From assembly GCA_031261365.1 (NCBI GenBank), contig JAISJY010000106.1, positions 1 through 5,360 on the forward strand: a DNA stretch of 5,360 bases, in the 5' to 3' direction. Below, in pieces: positions 1 through 5,360 of this stretch. The stretch is from Caryophanales bacterium. GTDB taxonomy: Bacteria; Bacillota_I; Bacilli_A; RFN20; JAISJY01. Position numbers and translations under genes: made by a program. The notes below the pieces were generated by a model. It was given only the letters and a program-made list of their open reading frames with translations, did no database searches and had not been told where the DNA came from. The stretch's first letter is position 1; every line of letters starts with the position of its first letter.

Positions 1-309
1 CAAAGAATCGCGATTGCTAGAGCTTTGTATAAGAAACCAGAAATTATTATTTTTGATGATTCTTTTTCAGCTTTAGACTTTAAAACGGACAAAATAATTA
101 GAGGGAATATTAAAGAAAAATATCATGATATTTCTAATATTATTGTGGGGCAAAGAATTGGAACTATCAAAGAATGCTCTCAAATAATAGTTATAGATGA
201 AGGAGAAATTGTTGGTATTGGAAAACATTTAGACTTATTAAAAACATGTAATTTATATAAAGAAATAGCACTTACTCAACTAAGTGAGGAGGAATTAACT
301 TATGCCTAG
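1..309 (+). CDS. ABC exporter half-transporter, degenerate ATP-site subunit (C-terminal end only)
   Basis: Only the last 102 residues of an ABC ATPase domain are present; the reading frame is open from base 1 and ends at TAG. The first residues, QRIAIARAL, are those that directly follow an LSGGQ signature, so the signature and everything upstream lie outside the window. Walker B follows as IIIFDD (residues 15-20), with Asp20 where the catalytic Glu normally sits, then the D-loop SALD (23-26). The H-loop reads VGQRIGTI, with Gln51 in place of His. Asp for Glu together with Gln for His is the known mark of the non-hydrolysing site in heterodimeric exporters such as TM287/288 and BmrCD. The full protein was probably about 570-580 residues with six membrane helices, by family analogy. 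It overlaps the next gene by 8 bases, which is almost certainly its partner subunit. ABC family membership is certain; the substrate is unknown. Confidence 0.93.
   Translation, partial: QRIAIARALYKKPEIIIFDDSFSALDFKTDKIIRGNIKEKYHDISNIIVGQRIGTIKECSQIIVIDEGEIVGIGKHLDLLKTCNLYKEIALTQLSEEELTYA
287..292 (+). promoter_or_regulatory. Shine-Dalgarno site for the second ABC gene
   Basis: A perfect AGGAGG lies inside the end of the upstream gene, 9 bases before the ATG at 302. It decides that start over the in-frame ATG at 314, which would be 21 bases away. It is the best ribosome binding site in the window. Confidence 0.85.
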
Positions 310-2098
310 AGGAATGAATAAGAGAGTAAATGTACCTAGTAAAGAAAAAATAAACTTTAAGTCCTTAAAGAAAGTTATTGTTTTTCTAAAACCATTTATT
401 GTTTTCTTTGTTATTGCTATTATTTTAGGAATAGGTGGAGCTGTTTTAACTTTATTAGGACCAGACCAAATGAAAAACTTAGTTAATGTCATTGAAAAAG
501 GTTTAACAGGTCCGATGAACTTTGAATTAGTAACTAAATACGGCATTATTTTAATTTGTTTTTATGCAGGTGGAGCTTTAATTAGTTATATAAGTAGTTT
601 TATTTTAGGAACGATTACTCAATTGTTCTCAAAATCTTTAAGAACGGTTATTGATAAAAAGTTTAATAAGTTACCTTTAAAGTATTTTGATTCTGCTAGT
701 AAAGGTGATTTGTTAAGTGTTGTTAGTAATGATGTTGATACTTTAAGCCAAACCTTAGGCAATAGTTTAAGTAATTTAATAAGTAGTACTATTCTTTTAA
801 TTGGTTCTATTATTATGATGTTTACAAGCCATTATTTATTAGCAATTGTGACTATTGTTTCCTCTTTATTAGGTATGGTAATGATGTTGTTTATTATGCT
901 TAAATCTCAAAAACACTTTGTAGCAAATCAAAGAGAATTAGGTAAATTAAATGGTTTAATTGAAGAAACATATTCAAATCACAATATTGTTAAAGCTTTT
1001 AATGCTGAAGATAAAATTAAAAAAGAGTATAAGAAAAACAATAAAGCTTTGTTTAGTTCTAATCAAAAAAGTCAATTTCTAAGTGGTTTAATGATGCCAA
1101 TAATGACTTTCTTTGGTCATTTTGGTTATGTTTTAATCTTTGTTATTAGTGCTTTACTATTAAGTTCTGGCAGTACTATTATTGATTTAGGAGTTATAGC
1201 CGCTTTTCTTTTGTATCAAAGATTATTTACTCAACCTTTAGGAACTATTGCTCAAAGTATGGCAAGTTTCCAACAAGCCTCAGCGGCTTCAGTTAGAATT
1301 GTTTCTTTACTAGATGAAAAAGAAATAGAAAGTGAAGAGAATATAATTAGTAAAACAATAGAAGTTAAAGGTGAAGTTGAGTTTAGAAATGTTGCCTTTG
1401 GCTACGATGAAAACAGAGAAATTATTCATAACTTTTCTATTACTACTAAACCAGGTCAAAAAGTTGCTATTGTCGGTCCAACAGGAGCTGGTAAAACAAC
1501 AATTGTTAATCTTTTAATGAAGTTTTATGAAGTTAATTCAGGAGAAATTATTATTGATGGTGTTCCAATTAAAGAAATTAAAAGATATGATTTACATAAT
1601 TTATTTGATATGATTTTACAAGACACTTGGTTATTTAATGGGACGATTAGAGATAATATTATTTATAGTCAAAAGTTAATAAGTGATGCAGAAATATTAA
1701 AAATATGCGAGGCAGTTGGCTTATTACATTTTATTAATTGTTTACCAAAAGGATTAGATACTCTTTTAAATGATTCTGCCTCTTTATCTGAAGGACAAAA
1801 GCAACAAATAACAATAGCAAGGGCAATGGTTGATATGTCTCCAATGCTTATTTTAGATGAAGCTACAAGCTCTTTGGATTCCATGACAGAAATTATTATT
1901 CAAAATGCGATGGATTCTTTGACTGTTGGCAGAACTAATTTTGTTATTGCTCATAGATTATCAACCATTAAGAATGCTGATTTAATCTTAGTAATGAAAG
2001 ATGGTGATATTGTGGAAAGTGGTAATCATCAAGAACTACTTAATAGGAATGGCTTTTATGCTGAATTATATAATTCACAATTTGAAAATCACCTATAA
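302..2098 (+). CDS. ABC exporter half-transporter, catalytic subunit of a heterodimer
   Basis: A 598-residue fused membrane and ATPase protein, full length for a type IV (ABCB-like) exporter. Hydrophobic segments lie near residues 25-51, 78-104, 158-175, 177-200, 262-289 and 295-315, giving six helices. The ATPase domain starts near residue 355, with A-loop Tyr368 and Walker A GPTGAGKT (392-399). The Q-loop is Gln440, and the signature is LSEGQ (495-499). Walker B is MLILDE (515-520) with catalytic Glu520, followed by D-loop SSLD (523-526) and H-loop His551 in IAHRLSTI. The catalytic residues are intact, but the signature deviates from LSGGQ. In a heterodimer that signature faces the partner's Walker A/B, so it belongs to the same degenerate site shown by the Asp/Gln changes upstream. 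Drug, lipid or peptide export is possible, and sequence alone does not decide. TAA (2096-2098) ends the gene and also begins the 28-base repeat. Confidence 0.95.
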   Translation: MPRGMNKRVNVPSKEKINFKSLKKVIVFLKPFIVFFVIAIILGIGGAVLTLLGPDQMKNLVNVIEKGLTGPMNFELVTKYGIILICFYAGGALISYISSFILGTITQLFSKSLRTVIDKKFNKLPLKYFDSASKGDLLSVVSNDVDTLSQTLGNSLSNLISSTILLIGSIIMMFTSHYLLAIVTIVSSLLGMVMMLFIMLKSQKHFVANQRELGKLNGLIEETYSNHNIVKAFNAEDKIKKEYKKNNKALFSSNQKSQFLSGLMMPIMTFFGHFGYVLIFVISALLLSSGSTIIDLGVIAAFLLYQRLFTQPLGTIAQSMASFQQASAASVRIVSLLDEKEIESEENIISKTIEVKGEVEFRNVAFGYDENREIIHNFSITTKPGQKVAIVGPTGAGKTTIVNLLMKFYEVNSGEIIIDGVPIKEIKRYDLHNLFDMILQDTWLFNGTIRDNIIYSQKLISDAEILKICEAVGLLHFINCLPKGLDTLLNDSASLSEGQKQQITIARAMVDMSPMLILDEATSSLDSMTEIIIQNAMDSLTVGRTNFVIAHRLSTIKNADLILVMKDGDIVESGNHQELLNRNGFYAELYNSQFENHL

Positions 2099-2123
2099 TT
2101 CTAAATATATTGATATTTTGTTA
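2096..2123 (+). repeat. 28-base direct repeat, left copy
   Basis: This is identical to 5316-5343. It begins TAATTCTAAAT, and its first three bases are the stop codon of the ABC gene; it ends ATTTTGTTA. Identity stops on both sides: A versus C before it, TTC versus ATT after it. The interior holds an imperfect dyad, AAATAT-ATTG-ATATTT, with a 6 bp stem at 2103-2118. A perfect 28-base match 3,220 bases apart is unlikely by chance even in A+T-rich DNA. Confidence 0.95.
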
Positions 2124-2160
2124 TTCTAAAAACCAATAGATTTTTTTGTTCAAATTATCC

Positions 2161-2188
2161 TTGATTATTAAATTAAACATGTTAGTAT
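2161..2188 (+). promoter_or_regulatory. Candidate sigma-A promoter of the three-gene operon
   Basis: TTGATT (2161-2166) is followed after 16 bases by TAGTAT (2183-2188). The latter is preceded by TG one base upstream (2180-2181), making an extended -10 element. Each hexamer matches the consensus at four of six positions. An 8-base palindrome, AACATGTT (2176-2183), overlaps the extended -10 and could be an operator half-turn or chance. The 125-base gap and the change of gene content make an independent promoter here likely. Confidence 0.45.
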
Positions 2189-2205
2189 TAATATAAGGAA
2201 GTCAG

Positions 2206-2211
2206 AAAGGA
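2206..2211 (+). promoter_or_regulatory. Ribosome binding site for the C39-like gene
   Basis: AAAGGA sits 12 bases before the ATG at 2224. The spacing is slightly long, but no better start exists: the upstream in-frame ATG at 2179 runs into TAA after five codons. Confidence 0.6.
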
Positions 2212-2223
2212 AATAATAAAAAC

Positions 2224-3768
2224 ATGAAGCCACGGACAATGCTAATAGGAACTATGATAACTAGTTTAATGTTTACAATGGTTAAATTATTGAATTTTAC
2301 AGGAGAAAAAATAATTGAAAGAACTGTGGATTCAAAATTAATCTCTAATCAGCAATTGGGATTTGATTATTTAAGTTCGTTTAATAATTTTCAATTAGAA
2401 CAAAATGAAAATAGTATTAGTTACAAAGGCTCAAGAAGTGTTACAGATTTTTATCAAGTAGAATATCTTTCAAATACAAACGAGGATTTGTTGGATTACA
2501 CATTTACATTTGATGCATTATTCATTAATATTCTTGATTTATTATGTTTGAATGTATATTTAAATGATGAAATTGGAAATATTATTGAAGAAGAAAAAAT
2601 ATATGGATATGCTTTGATAAATGAGAATGGTGATAGAGATATAAAGTTTGACATTTATGGGTATACTTTTTATTCATCTGATATCGGTATAGAAAACGAA
2701 GTTGACAATGTTGCACTCAATAGTGCCTTCCAATTTGCAAATATTGATCCAAACGGTGGTGGAGCAGTAATTTATCCTATTTTAAATGTTAGTAACTCCA
2801 TTGTCGGAATTGCTTCTGCAATAAATAATGCTCATCAGTTTTTACAACCGCCTGATTTATTTTGGGATGACCCTTTGGCATACATTATGTATTATGCAAA
2901 ACTTGAATGGGCAAAAAGTGATTTTATACACAATAATGCTTTGAATCAAAATGCTTCAACAAAGCAACCAAACGATTTTATATGGCATCAAAATGAATCC
3001 AAATGGGAGCAATGGAAATTTGGTGCTGGTAATCTTCGTAATAATGGATGTGGTATTTTTGCAATGTATAATTTCATGTATGATACAGGAACAAAAGTAG
3101 ATTTGCCATCTTTGATTGCAGTTACACAAATTTTAAATGCTGATGTTGTTTTTGGATTTTTGGGAGTAAATCCATATCCAAGTGGATTGTTTATCGAGAC
3201 AAGTGTTTTTGGAGCCATTTTTACTCAATTTATTATACCAATAGCAAATAATATTATTCCACAGATTGCTAGAACATTAGTTGATTTAGAATTTGAAGTT
3301 ATGCCAGCTTGGTGGACCCACTGGTTTGGTTGGACTTATGGTGCTCAAGTTGTCATTACAACAGCAGTTATAGAATTAGCTTTTTTAGAAGCAATATGTG
3401 TTATTGGAATAGTTGCTGAAATATACTGGAGTACTATGCATAATATGGCAAATGTCTTATCATTATATGGTTTTGGTAATAATACATATGTTAAAACAAC
3501 ATTATCTAGTTTTGAGTTAGAAGCATCAAATTCTCGGTATATGATAATATGCCAATTTAATGGAATTTCAAATGGTAATGTTAATATATTGGATGGTGCA
3601 CATTATTACTATGTTAGAAGAGTAATTGGAGGTGTTGTAAATAATTTTCAAGCAATAAATAGAGAACTAAATCTTAATTATAATGATAATAAAGATTCAC
3701 TGTATAAATTTATTGATGATACTAATGCAACAACCTTATTTATGGTTGGGATGGTGTTTAAATTATGA
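2224..3768 (+). CDS. Membrane-anchored papain/C39-like cysteine peptidase candidate
   Basis: A 514-residue protein that I cannot assign to a named family. Residues 6-24 form a hydrophobic segment after KPR and look like an uncleaved signal anchor. Residues 30-230 are mostly polar and probably beta-rich, with no recognised motif. The C-terminal half carries a papain-like signature. NNGCGIFAMYNF places a Cys (276) at the start of a helix, as in CG(P) motifs of C39-like peptidases. Further on, DGAHYYYVRRV supplies His460 at the start of a strand, and NFQAINREL supplies Asn479, 19 residues later. The Cys-His gap is 184 residues, about twice the usual C39-like distance as I recall it. The extra region holds two long hydrophobic stretches (323-349 and 374-400) around a Trp-rich link, PAWWTHWFGWTYG. 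If these span the membrane as a hairpin, Cys and His fall on the same, outer face. TGA overlaps the next ATG. Peptidase activity is inferred from motifs only; transglutaminase-like or amidase activity is possible. Confidence 0.6.
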   Translation: MKPRTMLIGTMITSLMFTMVKLLNFTGEKIIERTVDSKLISNQQLGFDYLSSFNNFQLEQNENSISYKGSRSVTDFYQVEYLSNTNEDLLDYTFTFDALFINILDLLCLNVYLNDEIGNIIEEEKIYGYALINENGDRDIKFDIYGYTFYSSDIGIENEVDNVALNSAFQFANIDPNGGGAVIYPILNVSNSIVGIASAINNAHQFLQPPDLFWDDPLAYIMYYAKLEWAKSDFIHNNALNQNASTKQPNDFIWHQNESKWEQWKFGAGNLRNNGCGIFAMYNFMYDTGTKVDLPSLIAVTQILNADVVFGFLGVNPYPSGLFIETSVFGAIFTQFIIPIANNIIPQIARTLVDLEFEVMPAWWTHWFGWTYGAQVVITTAVIELAFLEAICVIGIVAEIYWSTMHNMANVLSLYGFGNNTYVKTTLSSFELEASNSRYMIICQFNGISNGNVNILDGAHYYYVRRVIGGVVNNFQAINRELNLNYNDNKDSLYKFIDDTNATTLFMVGMVFKL

Positions 3769-4532
3769 AAAAAATTTGTGGTTTACTTTTAATAGTTAGT
3801 AGTTTGATAGGCCTTTTTGGGTGTAAACCTTATGACATTTATAAAAGAAATGTAAAATGGAAATCCGATGATGATATTTTAGAATTCAAGATTGAAGGAT
3901 CGCAGAGTGGTCTTGGTTATGGCAAGATTAAAGTAGAGGATGAATATATGAATATTGTAGTTATACTGGGACTTCCTCGTATTCAATTGCGTATTTATAA
4001 TGAAGAAAAACTCTTAGAATCGATAGAGCGAAATAATGATAATATTGTATTTTTGGAATTAGGAGGTACTAAGGTAAATTATAAAGTAGATGAAATAGAA
4101 TGGAAAGTTAATATAAATAATTCAAATTTGGATTATTTTGATGACATGGTTATTATCACTAAAAGAACTGATATTCCTCTAGGTGAATTAAATGCCATTA
4201 ATCATCTAGGTGCTAGTTGGAAAAATCAGAATAATGATTTTGAGTTAAATAGTTCCGCTTTAGTTTATTTTACTCATGAAATATTTGGAGAAATATTACT
4301 AAATCAAAATAAAACACCAATAAAGTTTATGTTTTTGGAAGATAACAAATTTGAAATATATAGTCTAGTTGAGGACACTTTGATATCAAACGGAAGTTAT
4401 AGTACAGTTTTTCTGGAAAGTGAAAAAAATCAATTTTACGATGAAAGCAAATTATTACTATCGTTTGATTATAAAGTACAAGGTTTTGATTACCCTGATT
4501 CAATAGAACTTATTGATCAAACCAACTCTTGA
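3765..4532 (+). CDS. Two-domain lipoprotein of unknown function
   Basis: A 255-residue predicted lipoprotein. MKK, a hydrophobic core (residues 4-18) and the lipobox LFGC put the lipidated Cys at position 20, so the mature protein is held on the outer face of the membrane. The rest appears to be two copies of one beta-rich domain. Copy 1 (about 30-132) runs from VKWKSDDD to YFDDMVIITK, and copy 2 (about 150-251) from ASWKNQNN to DYPDSIELID. Each has an early Trp (32, 152), a central GKI/GEI strand, then a strand containing IY, at nearly equal spacing. Small lipoproteins with one such W...G.I...I domain are common in Bacillota; that comparison is from memory. The ATG overlaps the upstream TGA (ATGA), and only a weak GGGATGG precedes it, so translational coupling is likely. 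It could be a binding partner, substrate or inhibitor of the proteases encoded on either side; this is inference. Confidence 0.75.
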   Translation: MKKICGLLLIVSSLIGLFGCKPYDIYKRNVKWKSDDDILEFKIEGSQSGLGYGKIKVEDEYMNIVVILGLPRIQLRIYNEEKLLESIERNNDNIVFLELGGTKVNYKVDEIEWKVNINNSNLDYFDDMVIITKRTDIPLGELNAINHLGASWKNQNNDFELNSSALVYFTHEIFGEILLNQNKTPIKFMFLEDNKFEIYSLVEDTLISNGSYSTVFLESEKNQFYDESKLLLSFDYKVQGFDYPDSIELIDQTNS

Positions 4533-4535
4533 TTT

Positions 4536-5246
4536 ATGAAAAAAATAACAATAAGTGCTATTTGTCTTAGCACTGTCAATATTGTTATACTCGTAATATT
4601 ATTGATATTTAATCATTTTCATACACCTTCAGCTATTTTTGATAAAGTAGATAAAAGTATTGTAGAGGTTAAAGCCTCTACAGGTTCTCTAGAATCATAC
4701 GGTAGTGGAGTTGTCATTAATAAAAACGGTTATTTGATTACCAACAATCATGTAATTTCATATATCCAAAACTTAGAACTTCATTTCTATAACAATATTG
4801 AAATCAGAACTTCATTTCAAGAAAATTATGTCACTACAGAAATTGTTTCATATGATTCTTCATTAGATTTGGCAATTCTAAAAATCCAAAATTTAGAAAA
4901 TTTAAATCAGTTTAAAAAAATTAAGTTTACTAAATCTGACAATTTAAGAATAGGTGATAAATGTTACTCTGTTGGAAATGCTAGCAATTTAAGTATAAGC
5001 ATGAGTGAAGGTATTATAAGTAATCCTTCTATTAATCTTCAAATAGAGGGTGTTTCAAGAAAATTCATTCAGTCCGATATTAGTATAGCTAGTGGTTCTA
5101 GCGGGGGTGCATTATTAAATTCAAATGGAGATTTAGTAGGTATAACAACTTTAAGAATAAGAGATAACACTGGTAGCGTTATATATGGCTATGGGTATTC
5201 AATACCTAGTAATCAAGTTTTGGAGTACATAAATAGTAATATATAG
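4536..5246 (+). CDS. HtrA-like trypsin-fold serine protease, membrane-anchored, no PDZ domain
   Basis: A 236-residue protein. Residues 5-26 are one hydrophobic helix after MKK, without a clear cleavage site, so it is probably a signal anchor with the protease outside. The S1C/HtrA-type chymotrypsin fold follows: SGVVINKNGYLITNNHVI with His72, SSLDLAILKI with Asp111, and QSDISIASGSSGGAL with Ser189, completing the catalytic triad. GDLVGITT and YSIPSNQV are the usual closing strands. DegP/HtrA proteins then carry one or two PDZ domains, but this one stops about ten residues after the fold, so target recognition must come from elsewhere, perhaps its neighbours. The gene starts 3 bases after the lipoprotein stop codon, and no Shine-Dalgarno sequence is visible in CAACTCTTGATTT. 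Translation therefore probably depends on reinitiation from the upstream gene. The protease fold and triad are clear; the substrate is unknown. Confidence 0.9.
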   Translation: MKKITISAICLSTVNIVILVILLIFNHFHTPSAIFDKVDKSIVEVKASTGSLESYGSGVVINKNGYLITNNHVISYIQNLELHFYNNIEIRTSFQENYVTTEIVSYDSSLDLAILKIQNLENLNQFKKIKFTKSDNLRIGDKCYSVGNASNLSISMSEGIISNPSINLQIEGVSRKFIQSDISIASGSSGGALLNSNGDLVGITTLRIRDNTGSVIYGYGYSIPSNQVLEYINSNI

Positions 5247-5254
5247 TTTGTGAT

Positions 5255-5281
5255 AATGAAACTGTAAAGTGTTTTTTCATT
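5255..5281 (+). terminator. Weak terminator-like hairpin after the protease gene
   Basis: AAACT-GTAA-AGT-(G)-TT forms a short bulged stem (5259-5273) running into T5272-T5277. Alternatively, AATGAAA (5255-5261) pairs with TTTCATT (5275-5281). Both are A+T-rich and weak. The position, just after the last gene of the operon, is the main support. Confidence 0.25.
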
Positions 5282-5290
5282 TAAATTGAA

Positions 5291-5320
5291 AATTAGTAAA
5301 TCATAATTTACAAGCTAATT
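5291..5320 (+). repeat. Imperfect inverted repeat abutting the right direct repeat
   Basis: AATTAG (5291-5296) pairs with CTAATT (5315-5320). Inside it, TAAAT (5297-5301) pairs with ATTTA (5306-5310) around the loop CATA. The CAAG at 5311-5314 is left as a one-sided bulge. The 11 paired positions end inside the first five bases of the right 28-base repeat. No such hairpin is present beside the left copy. It may be a terminator without a U-tract, a recombination-site accessory or chance in A+T-rich DNA. Confidence 0.5.
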
Positions 5321-5343
5321 CTAAATATATTGATATTTTGTTA
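5316..5343 (+). repeat. 28-base direct repeat, right copy
   Basis: This is identical to 2096-2123, in the same orientation. It lies 69 bases after the protease stop codon and is followed by ATTTCTTGATATTATAT to the window end. In this copy the internal TTGATA becomes the -35 box of an outward promoter. Confidence 0.95.
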
Positions 5344-5358
5344 ATTTCTTGATATTAT
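5330..5358 (+). promoter_or_regulatory. Candidate promoter reading out of the right end
   Basis: TTGATA (5330-5335) and TATTAT (5353-5358) are separated by exactly 17 bases, and each matches the sigma-A consensus at five of six positions. This is the best promoter-like pair in the window. The -35 box lies inside the 28-base repeat and the -10 box outside it. The driven gene lies beyond the window. TTGATATT occurs twice here (5330-5337 and 5349-5356), 19 bases apart, which may be chance. Confidence 0.5.
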
Positions 5359-5360
5359 AT

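Larger units (their letters stand above)
2096..5343 (+). mobile_element. Putative repeat-bounded three-gene cassette
   Basis: Two perfect 28-base direct repeats enclose exactly the three co-directional protease/lipoprotein genes and their own promoter, and nothing else. The left repeat starts on the stop codon of the preceding ABC gene, a common place for integration without damage to the host gene. No recombinase, transposase or terminal inverted repeat is visible, so if it moves it must be acted on in trans. A one-off insertion or duplication, or decay of a larger element, would explain the same layout. The boundaries are seen directly; mobility is inference. Confidence 0.4.

Noticed and set aside
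295..546. Minus-strand open frame of 83 codons
   Set aside because: It lies entirely opposite the start of the ABC gene, has no ribosome site, and its residues mirror the coding bias of the true frame.
1669..1884. Minus-strand open frame of 71 codons
   Set aside because: It is antisense to the signature and Walker B region of the ABC gene; it is a shadow of a conserved coding frame.
2127..2150. Possible terminator after the ABC gene (TAAAAACCAATAG then a T-run)
   Set aside because: The only stem is A5 against the T-run itself, with no G-C pairs; it is not distinguishable from A+T-rich background.
2988..3218. Minus-strand open frame of 76 codons
   Set aside because: It is antisense to the Cys-containing part of the C39-like gene, with no independent start signals.
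2224..3768. Leader-peptide processing C39 domain working with the upstream ABC exporter
   Set aside because: Classical C39 peptidases are fused N-terminally to the exporter and cytoplasmic. This protein has a signal anchor, lies outside the ABC operon beyond the repeat, and no double-glycine precursor peptide is visible.
3765..3795. Use of TGA as tryptophan (Mycoplasma code)
   Set aside because: Read-through of the TGA at 3766 would add only eight codons before TAA, all long genes encode Trp as TGG, and the reading frames make full sense with TGA as stop.
3765..5246. Mycoplasma immunoglobulin binder/protease pair (MIB-MIP)
   Set aside because: The lipoprotein is far too small for MIB, and the protease is HtrA-like rather than the DUF31 type. 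The genetic code also differs from that of Mycoplasma.

Overview
The window comes from a low-G+C Gram-positive-type genome (Bacillota or a Mollicutes-like relative). It is strongly A+T-rich. Every tryptophan in the long genes is encoded by TGG, and TGA ends two of the genes, so the standard bacterial code is in use. This argues against Mycoplasma/Spiroplasma and fits Acholeplasma-like lineages or uncultured gut Bacilli. The genus cannot be named from this sequence.

Left part (1-2098): the end of one ABC exporter half-transporter and the whole of its partner, overlapping by 8 bases. The motifs are asymmetric. The first protein has Asp in place of the catalytic Glu and Gln in place of the H-loop His. 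The second has intact catalytic residues but an altered signature, LSEGQ. This is the pattern of a heterodimeric exporter with one degenerate ATP site (BmrCD, TM287/288 and EfrAB type). The substrate is unknown.

Right part (2099-5315): a compact three-gene operon on the + strand. It has its own candidate promoter in a 125-base gap, and its genes are joined by a 4-base overlap and a 3-base gap. The products are a membrane-anchored protein with a papain/C39-like Cys-His-Asn signature and an unusual hydrophobic insertion between Cys and His; a lipoprotein made of two related domains of about 100 residues; and a membrane-anchored HtrA-like serine protease without a PDZ domain. All three should act at or outside the membrane. 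A surface proteolytic module is the natural reading, but its target is unknown and I do not recognise it as a named system.

The operon is bounded by a perfect 28-base direct repeat (2096-2123 and 5316-5343). The left copy begins exactly on the stop codon of the ABC gene. The right copy supplies the -35 box of a good outward promoter at the window edge. The simplest model is that the three genes form a cassette inserted between the ABC gene and its old downstream neighbour, with the junction sequence duplicated or used as a recombination site. No recombinase is visible here. This is the most interesting signal in the window.
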